Positions 1-5,449 of a stretch of DNA of 16,806 nucleotides are shown here, piece by piece. Each line of letters begins with the position of its first letter. The first letter of the stretch is position 1. The stretch is from RGIG5579 sp045655865 (GTDB taxonomy: Bacteria; Bacillota; Clostridia; Oscillospirales; SIG627), in contig JAZOQB010000006.1 in the NCBI GenBank assembly GCA_045655865.1, positions 1-16,806 on the forward strand. Direction: 5' to 3'. Under the pieces are notes generated by a model, which did no database searches, was not told the origin of the DNA, and saw nothing but the letters and a program-made list of their open reading frames with translations. The position numbers and the translations under genes are program-made.

Positions 1-2
1 AT

Positions 3-506
3 ATGCTCAACGCTATTCAGCAAGGAATTATAACAGCATCAACAAAATCTCGACTCGAAGAACTTGAAAAACAAAAGAACGAGATTTCAGTACAGATCAT
101 AAAAGAAGAATTAGCCAAACCAACACTTACCAAGGAGAAAATACTCTATTGGTTCGACCGTTTTCGCAGGCTGAACACCAAGCGGCTTGATCACAAGCGC
201 AGACTGATTGACAGTTTCGTGAATTCGGTATATTTGTACGACGATAAAGTGATCATCACTTTCAATTATAAAGATAGCTCAAAGACGATCCCTTTGAGCC
301 AGATTGAGAACACGGTATTCAATTCGGATATTAACGCTTGCTCTCTGCCAAAAGAAAAGACACCACATTCGTGGTGTCTTTTCTTTTGCTATGAGTATAT
401 GAATTTGAACCCGCAGGCACGCGGGGAGCGTGCCCTGGGCGGATTGCAAGAAAAAGCCACGTTGTGGCTTTTTTGCCGCAATTTGACCGCCGGTACCAGG
501 TTTTGA
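3..506 (+). CDS. Large serine recombinase, C-terminal fragment (5' end outside window)
   Basis: This is the tail of a large serine recombinase (site-specific integrase/resolvase of an integrative element), cut by the window edge; the in-frame ATG at base 3 is internal. The charged helix around residues 15-40 (SRLEELEKQKNEISVQIIKE) is the coiled-coil part of the C-terminal region. It is followed by the typical 'FDRFRRLNTKRLDHKRRLIDSF-VNSVYLYDDKVIITFNYKD' type ending, seen after the zinc-ribbon domain of Clostridia recombinases. The catalytic N-terminal domain is not in the window. Homology fades at about residue 115. The last 50 residues are translated from terminator hairpins and structured non-coding DNA (about 350-506), so the native stop may have been lost or moved. 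Family call is confident; true C-terminus is not. It suggests the end of an integrated mobile element lies to the left. Confidence 0.75.
   Translation: MLNAIQQGIITASTKSRLEELEKQKNEISVQIIKEELAKPTLTKEKILYWFDRFRRLNTKRLDHKRRLIDSFVNSVYLYDDKVIITFNYKDSSKTIPLSQIENTVFNSDINACSLPKEKTPHSWCLFFCYEYMNLNPQARGERALGGLQEKATLWLFCRNLTAGTRF
350..387 (+). terminator. 17-bp perfect hairpin terminator inside the recombinase frame
   Basis: Bases 350-366 and 371-387 are perfect reverse complements around the loop ATTC. The stem has a GACACCAC core and A-rich/T-rich flanks, the form of a bidirectional intrinsic terminator. It lies inside the open frame of the recombinase tail, which argues that the natural end of that gene is near here. 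Part of it is repeated at 787-828. Confidence 0.8.
359..401 (+). repeat. Direct repeat, left copy
   Basis: This stretch (GACACCAC..CGTGGTG..CTTTTCTTTTGCTATGAG.ATATG) recurs at 787-828 in the same orientation with two substitutions and one deleted base. The two copies bracket about 385 bases of hairpin-rich DNA. The left copy overlaps the 3' arm of the hairpin at 350-387. Confidence 0.8.
446..476 (+). terminator. Terminator-like hairpin
   Basis: The arms AAAAAGCCAC (451-460) and GTGGCTTTTT (464-473) pair around the loop GTT. The GCAAG/TTTTTTGC flanks extend the stem. It is the second of three bidirectional terminator-like hairpins between the recombinase tail and the hairpin array. Confidence 0.65.
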
Positions 507-539
507 ACGACCGAATGGGAGGAGCAAAACCCCGGTACC
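492..539. repeat. Imperfect inverted repeat with GGTACC ends
   Basis: GGTACCAGGTTTTG (492-505) faces CAAAACCCCGGTACC (525-539) across a 19-nt spacer. Each arm ends in a GGTACC palindrome. The function is unknown. It sits just past the recombinase tail, so it could be an element-end sequence or only another structured piece of this intergenic region. Confidence 0.55.
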
Positions 540-569
540 AAGGAGGGTGAGTCCTTGTGCCCCTGCCAC

Positions 570-603
570 AAAAAAGCCTAACACGAAAGTGTTAGGCTTT
601 TTT
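570..603. terminator. Bidirectional intrinsic terminator (GAAA tetraloop)
   Basis: Bases 570-584 (AAAAAAGCCTAACAC) pair perfectly with 589-603 (GTGTTAGGCTTTTTT) around a GAAA tetraloop. An A-run upstream and a T-run downstream allow termination in both directions. Confidence 0.8.
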
Positions 604-607
604 GAAC

Positions 608-780
608 GATGTGTTCCCTTGCGGGAACGTGATGCGCGCTTCGCGCGTGATGTTTGCTTCGCAAGTGATGCACGCTCCGCGCGTGAGGCGGAACACATCA
701 CATCACTTTGCACCGAAGGAGCAATCCATCGCTGTGCCGTAGGCACAACATCACTGCGGCAAAGCCGCAACTTCACTTCC
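608..780. repeat. Array of small hairpins with GTGATG spacers that flip to CATCAC
   Basis: No gene is seen here. Six short stem-loops follow one another: 613-628 (GTTCCC/GGGAAC), 634-648 (GCGCGC/GCGCGT), 652-666 (GTTTGC/GCAAGT), 671-685 (CACGC/GCGTG), 733-747 (TGTGCC/GGCACA) and 756-768 (GCGGC/GCCGC). A weaker one lies at 708-724. The first three junctions carry GTGATG. After about 690 the spacers read (A)CATCAC, the reverse complement, so the array is itself inverted. GATGTGTTCC (608-617) pairs with GGAACACATC (690-699), enclosing the first four hairpins in an outer stem. Stem sequences differ between units while spacers and loop style are kept. Such arrays occur in Clostridia genomes near mobile elements, as far as I recall; their role is not known to me. 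Confidence 0.75.
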
Positions 781-786
781 TTCTAT

Positions 787-828
787 GACACCACATCCGT
801 GGTGCTTTTCTTTTGCTATGAGGATATG
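787..828 (+). repeat. Direct repeat, right copy
   Basis: Second copy of the 359-401 sequence, closing the hairpin-rich block. It keeps the CACCAC..GTGGTG stem but lacks the long A-run on its 5' side, so it makes a shorter, poorer hairpin than the left copy. Confidence 0.8.
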
Positions 829-858
829 CGCATATCTTTTCTTTTTTCTTTTTCATTG

Positions 859-887
859 TTGACTTTACAACTGGGTTTTGATGTGAT
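859..887 (+). promoter_or_regulatory. Putative promoter for the structured leader and lipoprotein gene
   Basis: TTGACT (859-864) is a good -35 box. TGTGAT (882-887) follows after 17 bases as a fair -10 box (4 of 6). Transcription would start near 893-896, just before the rod structure at 900-1007. The small palindrome TGATATCA (884-891) overlaps the -10 region. Confidence 0.5.
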
Positions 888-899
888 ATCATAAACACA

Positions 900-1062
900 T
901 ACCACACTACATTTTAATACGATAAAACCATCCGCGAAGGGAAAACTACCTTGGTAAAAGGTGTTTTCTCTCATTCCCTTGCGGATGATTATCGGTGTAG
1001 TGTGGTAGCGAAACCGAGGGAGACACTTTTTCGGCGCATCCCTTCGGGGGTGCGCTTTTTTT
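900..1062 (+). ncRNA. Candidate structured RNA leader or small RNA
   Basis: Bases 900-1007 fold into one long rod. The outer stem is 900-911 with 996-1007 (12 bp, perfect). Inside it, 920-925 pairs with 989-994. Next, 929-942 pairs with 975-987 (13 bp, one bulge). Then 943-946 pairs with 963-966, and 948-952 with 958-962, capped by a 5-nt loop. About 40 base pairs form in 108 nt. A terminator follows at 1034-1062, then the lipoprotein ribosome binding site within a few bases. The upstream promoter, rod, terminator and short distance to the gene fit a cis-regulatory leader or a small RNA of about 165 nt. I do not recognise the family, and the single small asymmetric bubble does not look like 6S RNA. 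An inverted-repeat DNA element is an alternative. Confidence 0.5.
1034..1062 (+). terminator. Intrinsic terminator before the lipoprotein gene
   Basis: GCGCATCCC (1034-1042) pairs with GGGGTGCGC (1047-1055) around TTCG, followed by seven Ts (1056-1062). The 5' arm and loop (1039-1046, TCCCTTCG) are also complementary to 935-942 in the upstream rod, which would allow an alternative antiterminator pairing. Confidence 0.85.
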
Positions 1063-1077
1063 ATTGAGGTGGTATAT

Positions 1078-1512
1078 ATGCGGAAGGTTCTTTTGATCTG
1101 GTGTGCGGTTCTGGCATTGTCCTTGACAGGATGCACCTGGCAAACAAAACAGACCCCTGACCCGAGATACACAAGCGGTGTATATGAGCTCAGCATTTCT
1201 GCGTCACTTTTATATAACGATTCCGTGGGAAACAATTGGCGAAAGGCTTACACCTGCGAAGGAGTCGCCATCGCAAGCGGGAAACGGTGGACCGTTCCCC
1301 TTGATACGGTGAAAACGGTGGTGATCGAGGTCACCGTCACCGAGAGCGACAAGCGGCCTGACGTGGGTTTCGGTTGCCTCTCCGTGGATTTGGTGGATGG
1401 CTTTAAAACGTCCACCTTCGTCACCGTTACAGAAAACCGTGGCAGATATACAGGCAATACTGCCCAGTGGAAAATTACCTGCAGGGTCTCTCTCGTTGAC
1501 AAAGTTGGTTAA
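1078..1512 (+). CDS. Small secreted lipoprotein of unknown function
   Basis: The protein has 144 residues. It starts with a lipoprotein signal: MRK, a hydrophobic stretch (VLLIWCAVLALSL) and the lipobox L-T-G-C, with the lipidated cysteine at residue 19. The mature part would be anchored to the outer face of the cytoplasmic membrane. It is rich in beta-strand-like segments (VVIEVTVTES, STFVTVTENRGRYT, WKITCRVSLVDKV), suggesting a single beta-sandwich domain, with two further cysteines. No family is recognised. The ATG at 1078 is preferred over the in-frame GTG at 1069 because GAGGTGG (1066-1072) is its ribosome binding site, and that GTG lies inside it. The gene follows a structured leader and terminator, so its expression may be controlled by attenuation. 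It ends before a bidirectional terminator shared with the convergent zinc-ribbon gene. Confidence 0.7.
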   Translation: MRKVLLIWCAVLALSLTGCTWQTKQTPDPRYTSGVYELSISASLLYNDSVGNNWRKAYTCEGVAIASGKRWTVPLDTVKTVVIEVTVTESDKRPDVGFGCLSVDLVDGFKTSTFVTVTENRGRYTGNTAQWKITCRVSLVDKVG

Positions 1513-1584
1513 AATCCGGGGCGTTTTCCCACCCATTTTCGCATCCTCTTTCGGCTTAAAATTCCAGCTCCCCGCTTCCCTAAA

Positions 1585-1620
1585 AAAAGAAAAAGACACC
1601 CTTCGGTGTCTTTTTCTTTT
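1585..1620. terminator. Bidirectional terminator between convergent genes
   Basis: AAAAGAAAAAGACACC (1585-1600) pairs perfectly with GGTGTCTTTTTCTTTT (1605-1620) around CTTC. It serves both the lipoprotein gene on the plus strand and the zinc-ribbon gene on the minus strand. It has the same style as the hairpin at 350-387 (A-run, GACACC core). Confidence 0.85.
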
Positions 1621-1656
1621 ACTGCAAAGTTGCTTTTGCTCTTTGTCGTTTGTGTT

Positions 1657-2451
1657 TTACGCACGCTTCCAAGCCTTGTTCACGCGAGAGGTGGTCACCG
1701 CCAAAGCAATAAAGGCAACAAACACCAAAACGGCGATCAAAACGCTGGAAAGAAGCGCACAAACAGGGGTATAAAGAATAAGGCAGAAAATGCTCAGCCA
1801 GGTGATCTTGGAAAGGGCCGCCCACAGGGCAAGCAAGATCACGATAATGCCGAAGATATAGATAACGGCACGGATCACTTCCAGAATGGAAGCTACTTCC
1901 CGAATGTCCTCCAAGGCGTCTTCGATATCCATTTTCTCGACGATCTCTTCATCCACTTCATCCACGAAGTCTTCACAGGCATTTACCATGGTAATGATGC
2001 TATTCAAGGACGTTTTGCGGGCAGCGTCCTGGATCTTTTCGATGAATTTTTCCGTGGACTTTACGGTTTTGGAATCATATTCGTCCTCAATTTGCTCTAA
2101 AACGTCATCCAGATCGTTCAGTTCATCACCGGCATCTTCCAACTGATCCTGCAATTCTTCTCTTTCGTCTTCATCCACCGTCAGAATCACCACGGGAAGA
2201 TCCAGCATGGACATGGAGTTGGTGTTAACGGTAGCGATCAGGATCAGGGCGACGATCACCGCAAAAACGACAAGAGAAGCCTTTGCCATCTTCTTTACGG
2301 CAGGGGCCGCCTCCGTCTTTAAAAACTGGGCTTTTTTCACGCCGCGCTGCTTCGCAGAAAGCTTGGGTTCTTCAACGGCGATGGGAGCTCCACAAGAAGT
2401 ACAAAATTTTGTTCCCTCAGGAATGGGGGCTTGACAGTTCGGGCAGTTCAT
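1657..2451 (-). CDS. Zinc-ribbon membrane protein with acidic helical domain
   Basis: The protein has 264 residues. It opens with a zinc ribbon: CPNC at residues 3-6 and CTSC at 17-20, the four-cysteine pattern of many Firmicutes membrane proteins. A basic linker leads to a membrane segment at about 58-76. Residues 90-180 form a strongly acidic helical or coiled-coil region. Hydrophobic segments at about 188-212 and 215-255 then give two or three more membrane passes. No enzymatic motif is seen; the role is unknown, perhaps envelope sensing or scaffolding. The ATG at 2451 is chosen over the TTG two codons upstream because AAGGAG (2465-2460) lies 8 nt from the ATG but only 2 nt from the TTG. 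It follows the rhamnulokinase gene by 128 bp with no strong terminator between, so read-through is possible. I see no convincing promoter in the gap. Confidence 0.75.
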   Translation of the reverse strand: MNCPNCQAPIPEGTKFCTSCGAPIAVEEPKLSAKQRGVKKAQFLKTEAAPAVKKMAKASLVVFAVIVALILIATVNTNSMSMLDLPVVILTVDEDEREELQDQLEDAGDELNDLDDVLEQIEDEYDSKTVKSTEKFIEKIQDAARKTSLNSIITMVNACEDFVDEVDEEIVEKMDIEDALEDIREVASILEVIRAVIYIFGIIVILLALWAALSKITWLSIFCLILYTPVCALLSSVLIAVLVFVAFIALAVTTSRVNKAWKRA

Positions 2452-2579
2452 AATCAACTCTCCTTATTTTTTTGAAATTCAATGGAGTATCTATGAAGAT
2501 CGGTTATTTTTTCTCACCGAAAAACAAGGAAAATGTTTCATCTCTCATTGTAATAATAGTCTGATTTTTTCCCTATTTT

Positions 2580-3995
2580 TTACTTTGGCTGAACCGCATC
2601 CAGATAACGCTTGTAAGCCGCTTGCCATTTTTCTGTATCCACAGGTTCGTAGGTTTTCACCTTTTCCTGCTCTCGGATCATCGCCCGTCCCTGGTCGATA
2701 TCGGAAAGCTCGCCCAGAGCCACCAACTGCAAAAGGATATTACCCAGGGCCGTGGCTTCACCGGGGCCGGCGATCACGGGAATTCCAAGGCTGGAGGCGG
2801 TCATCTGGCAAAGGAAGCCGTCCTTGGTTCCTCCGCCCAAAAGATGGAGTCGGTCAAATTTTTTGCCCGTGTTTTCCTCGATCTGAGAAATGGCAAAGCG
2901 ATACTTCATCGCCAAGCTCTCATAAATACAGCGAACCAGCTCCCCGTCGCTTTCCGGGATCTTCTGGCCGGTCTTCTCGCAATACGCCCGAATTTTTTGC
3001 GGCATCTGTCCGGGGCCAGCAAAGCTGGGATCGTCCGGATCCAAGAAGGAGCGGAAGGGCTCGGCGCTTCTTGCCATCTCTTCCATATCGGCAAAAGAAT
3101 ATTCTTTTCCCTCTGCTCTAAAGTTCCGGCGAATCTCCTGAATGAGCCAAAGGCCGCTGATGTTTTTCAAATAATTGACCATGCCGTTGGCGCCCAGCTC
3201 GTTGGAAAGGGCGTCTTCCCGGCTCTTTTCCGTAAGGATGGCCTTGTCACTTTCACAGCCGATCAGAGACCAGGTTCCGCAGGAAAGGAAGGCCGGACAG
3301 CCTTTCCCGTCGGAAGGCATGGCGGCAATGGCGCACTGGGTATCGTGCCCGGCAACCTTGATGACCTGAATTCCACGGTACTGGCCTACCACGGTAGCAC
3401 TATCCACAAGCGGAGGAAGAATTTCTTCCCTCATTCCCGAAAGCCCGGCGATACGGCGATTCCAGTCGCCCTTTGCAAAATCGTACATCTGAGAGGTTGA
3501 GGCAATGGTCCGCTCAGCAGAAATCTCTCCGCACAGCGCCCAAACGAACAGATCGGGCATGAACAGCAAAGTCTTGGCCTCCCGCTTTTCCTCTGCGGCA
3601 AGCTGAAAGAGCGTGTTGATCGCCATGATCTGGTTTCCGGTTGCAGAGTAAAGTTCGTCGGGAGAAATTTTGTTCAGGATCTCCGGTAAGGTCTTCTCGG
3701 TACGGGAATCCCGGTAATGAGTGGGGCGACCCATGAGCTTCCCATCCTCATCCAAAAGACCGTAGTCTACACCCCAAGTATCAAAGGCCACAGCGTCAAT
3801 GCCGTGATCCTCATCCAATACTTTTTTTACCTCACCGATGAGGGCGGGAAAATCCCAGCAAAGGCGACCATTTTCATAAGTAGGAACATTTTCAAAGCGA
3901 TGGATCTCTTCATACTGCAAACGCTTGCCATCGAAGCTTGCCTTAATGGCACGGCCGGTGGAAGCGCCGAAATCAAACGCCAAAACGGTACGCAT
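2580..3995 (-). CDS. rhaB: Rhamnulokinase (FGGY carbohydrate kinase)
   Basis: The protein has 471 residues, close to the usual 480-490. Rhamnulokinase phosphorylates L-rhamnulose to L-rhamnulose 1-phosphate in the cytoplasm. The N-terminal ATPase loop is DFGASTGRA (residues 8-16). DTWGVDYGLLDEDG, GHDTQCAIAAMP, SCGTWSLIG and the C-terminal LLGGGTKDGFLCQMTA match the FGGY fold in order, with rhamnulokinase-like detail. AGGAGG lies 9 nt before the ATG. It is the last gene of the six-gene run. No rhamnose isomerase or rhamnulose-phosphate aldolase is in the window, so the substrate could be rhamnulose or a related deoxyketose. A palindromic hairpin separates it from the acetyltransferase gene. 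Confidence 0.88.
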   Translation of the reverse strand: MRTVLAFDFGASTGRAIKASFDGKRLQYEEIHRFENVPTYENGRLCWDFPALIGEVKKVLDEDHGIDAVAFDTWGVDYGLLDEDGKLMGRPTHYRDSRTEKTLPEILNKISPDELYSATGNQIMAINTLFQLAAEEKREAKTLLFMPDLFVWALCGEISAERTIASTSQMYDFAKGDWNRRIAGLSGMREEILPPLVDSATVVGQYRGIQVIKVAGHDTQCAIAAMPSDGKGCPAFLSCGTWSLIGCESDKAILTEKSREDALSNELGANGMVNYLKNISGLWLIQEIRRNFRAEGKEYSFADMEEMARSAEPFRSFLDPDDPSFAGPGQMPQKIRAYCEKTGQKIPESDGELVRCIYESLAMKYRFAISQIEENTGKKFDRLHLLGGGTKDGFLCQMTASSLGIPVIAGPGEATALGNILLQLVALGELSDIDQGRAMIREQEKVKTYEPVDTEKWQAAYKRYLDAVQPK

Positions 3996-4031
3996 CCGGT
4001 TTGACCTCCTTGTAAAAAAACTAAATGCTTC

Positions 4032-4056
4032 AGAAGGCGGGAAAATCCCGCCTTCT
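4032..4056. repeat. Intercistronic palindromic hairpin
   Basis: AGAAGGCGGGA (4032-4042) pairs perfectly with TCCCGCCTTCT (4046-4056) around AAA. It lies in the 81-bp gap between the acetyltransferase and rhamnulokinase genes. On the minus strand a T-run (4020-4014) comes only after a further 11 bases, so it is a poor terminator. It could instead be an RNA-processing or stability site, or a partial attenuator lowering rhaB expression. Confidence 0.6.
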
Positions 4057-4076
4057 ATCTGCTTCTTTTTCCCCTC

Positions 4077-4676
4077 TTACCGGGGGATCTTGCCATTTCG
4101 ATACTTATCGTCATCCTCGGGACGAATTTCGCGAATGACTCGGCAGGGATTTCCCCCTGCCAAAACGTGGGGAGGAATGCTTTTGGTCACAACGCTCCCC
4201 GCCGCGATCACAGAACCCTGGCCGATGGTAACACCGCCCACGATCCTCACACCGCCACCGATCCATACGTTGCTCTCGATACGAATGGGCCAGGCATATT
4301 CCAAGCCCGTTTTGCGCAATTCCGGATCGAAAGGGTGACCGGCAGCGTAAAGTCCGCAATCCGGTCCGATCCAAACATCGTCTCCGATGTCCACGTCGGT
4401 TCCCGCCAGCACCACAAAATTGTAATTGGCGAAAAAGTTGTCCCCAACGGAGATCTTTTCCCAAAAATCCCCGAAAAAGGGCTGCTCAATCACGCAGTTT
4501 TTTCCAACCTTTTTAAAATTCTCCCGGATCATGCGATCCCGTTCTTCTTTCTGGGAAGGGCGCAAGGCGTTGTAGTCATAGTTCTTTTCCTGACTTTCCA
4601 TCTTGCCCCGCAAAAGATCCGGATCGTGATTAGCCTGGTAGAAAAAACCGGCGTCCGCCTTTTCTCTTTCAGTCAT
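4077..4676 (-). CDS. Sugar O-acetyltransferase, maltose/galactoside acetyltransferase type
   Basis: The protein has 199 residues and probably transfers acetyl from acetyl-CoA to a sugar hydroxyl. Residues 1-60 form the Mac-type N-terminal helical domain (EREKADAGFFYQANHDPDLL). The left-handed beta-helix follows, with hexapeptide repeats from about 60 (VGDNFFANYN, IGDDVWIGPD, IESNVWIGGGVRI, IGQGSVIAAGSVV). H114 in YAAGHPFD is the expected catalytic histidine. The ending PPHVLAGGNPCRVIREI is typical of the family. Length matches LacA/Maa proteins. It starts 7 bp after the creatininase-family stop, and its weak AGGA binding site overlaps that stop region, so translation is probably coupled. Substrate cannot be told from the sequence. 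Confidence 0.88.
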   Translation of the reverse strand: MTEREKADAGFFYQANHDPDLLRGKMESQEKNYDYNALRPSQKEERDRMIRENFKKVGKNCVIEQPFFGDFWEKISVGDNFFANYNFVVLAGTDVDIGDDVWIGPDCGLYAAGHPFDPELRKTGLEYAWPIRIESNVWIGGGVRIVGGVTIGQGSVIAAGSVVTKSIPPHVLAGGNPCRVIREIRPEDDDKYRNGKIPR

Positions 4677-4683
4677 AAGAATC

Positions 4684-5421
4684 CTACTGAATGATTTCTT
4701 CCAGGGTTTCCAGGGCGCATTTCACCATGTGCTGCCCCAATTCCATGCTGGTCTCCTCGGCACTCTTGGCGAACCATTCGTGATTTCTCTTGGTTCTTTC
4801 CAGATCCACGTGGTCCGGATACAGAGCGTACATCAAGCTGGATTCAAATTTTCCTGCATGGTCAAAGCCGCCGCACTTGTGCTGCGCTTCCCGACTCAAC
4901 AGCGGAATCACCTTGATGTAGGAGAAAGGATCATCGGCGGCACCCAGGTTCTCGTAGTAGTTGGCGTAACTGTCGCTTCCCCACCAGCCGCGGCCCAGGG
5001 TGTCTTCCATATATTCCATAATGACCTTTTTGGCCGCCTTGTGGCAAGCCAGAGTCATGGGCATCAGGCCCGCTTCCTCGGTCTGGTGATGGGCTACCAA
5101 GTACAGGTTCTTCACGCCGCCGTAGATCATGGACTTTAAAATACAGTAAAGGTAGTTCTCGTACGCATCCACGTCCACGTGAATGGTGCCGCTCTCGGGC
5201 CCGGCCACAGCGTAGCTGGCCACGCCGTACCAAATGGGAGGGCAAACCACCATTTCCTTGGTCTTTTCCAATTCTCTCATGACGCCGTTGATTACCATGG
5301 TATCCGTCCCACAGCTAGCGTGCAGGGCGTGGTACTCAATGGTACCAATGGGGATGATAAAGGGCACCTTTCTTTTTTTGGCGTCCTCCAGTTCTTCGTA
5401 GAACATATCCACCATCTGCAT
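4684..5421 (-). CDS. Creatininase-family amidohydrolase
   Basis: The protein has 245 residues, the usual length for the creatininase/MftE/FAPy-deformylase family of metal-dependent amidohydrolases. The metal-site motif is IPIGTIEYHALHASCGTD, with E29, H31 and D40. The later family motif DHAGKFESS (D187, H188, E193) is present. The central NGHGGN-like motif is replaced by AHHQTEE (110-116), which keeps H and E but not the usual glycines, so the substrate may differ from known members. AAAGGGGG lies 8 nt before the ATG. It starts 28 bp after the M24-family gene. Creatininase opens a cyclic amide and creatinase cleaves the product, so this pairing recalls that two-step pathway. Actual creatinine use is not shown. 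Confidence 0.82.
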   Translation of the reverse strand: MQMVDMFYEELEDAKKRKVPFIIPIGTIEYHALHASCGTDTMVINGVMRELEKTKEMVVCPPIWYGVASYAVAGPESGTIHVDVDAYENYLYCILKSMIYGGVKNLYLVAHHQTEEAGLMPMTLACHKAAKKVIMEYMEDTLGRGWWGSDSYANYYENLGAADDPFSYIKVIPLLSREAQHKCGGFDHAGKFESSLMYALYPDHVDLERTKRNHEWFAKSAEETSMELGQHMVKCALETLEEIIQ

Positions 5422-5449
5422 CGTTTTTTCCCCCTTTCTCAGATCGGGC

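Noticed and set aside
401..560. tRNA gene or tRNA attachment site near the recombinase end
   Set aside because: No cloverleaf with a GGTTCGAATCC-like T-arm could be fitted here.
608..780. CRISPR array
   Set aside because: There are no identical 25-40 nt repeats with unique spacers; the conserved part is only about 6 nt, units are about 18 nt, and no cas genes are near.
547..894. Open frame across the hairpin array (plus strand) and a similar one on the minus strand (279-776)
   Set aside because: The translation is that of short inverted repeats (arginine/alanine-rich runs from GCGCGC stems). There is no ribosome binding site, and the structure explains the sequence better.
900..1007. 6S RNA
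   Set aside because: 6S RNA has a large central bubble mimicking an open promoter. Here the only notable bubble is 8 nt against 1 nt and the rod is too short.
900..1007. Miniature transposon with terminal inverted repeats
   Set aside because: The 12-bp ends are suitable, but no target-site duplication is visible outside them. A promoter and terminator frame the unit; kept only as an alternative.
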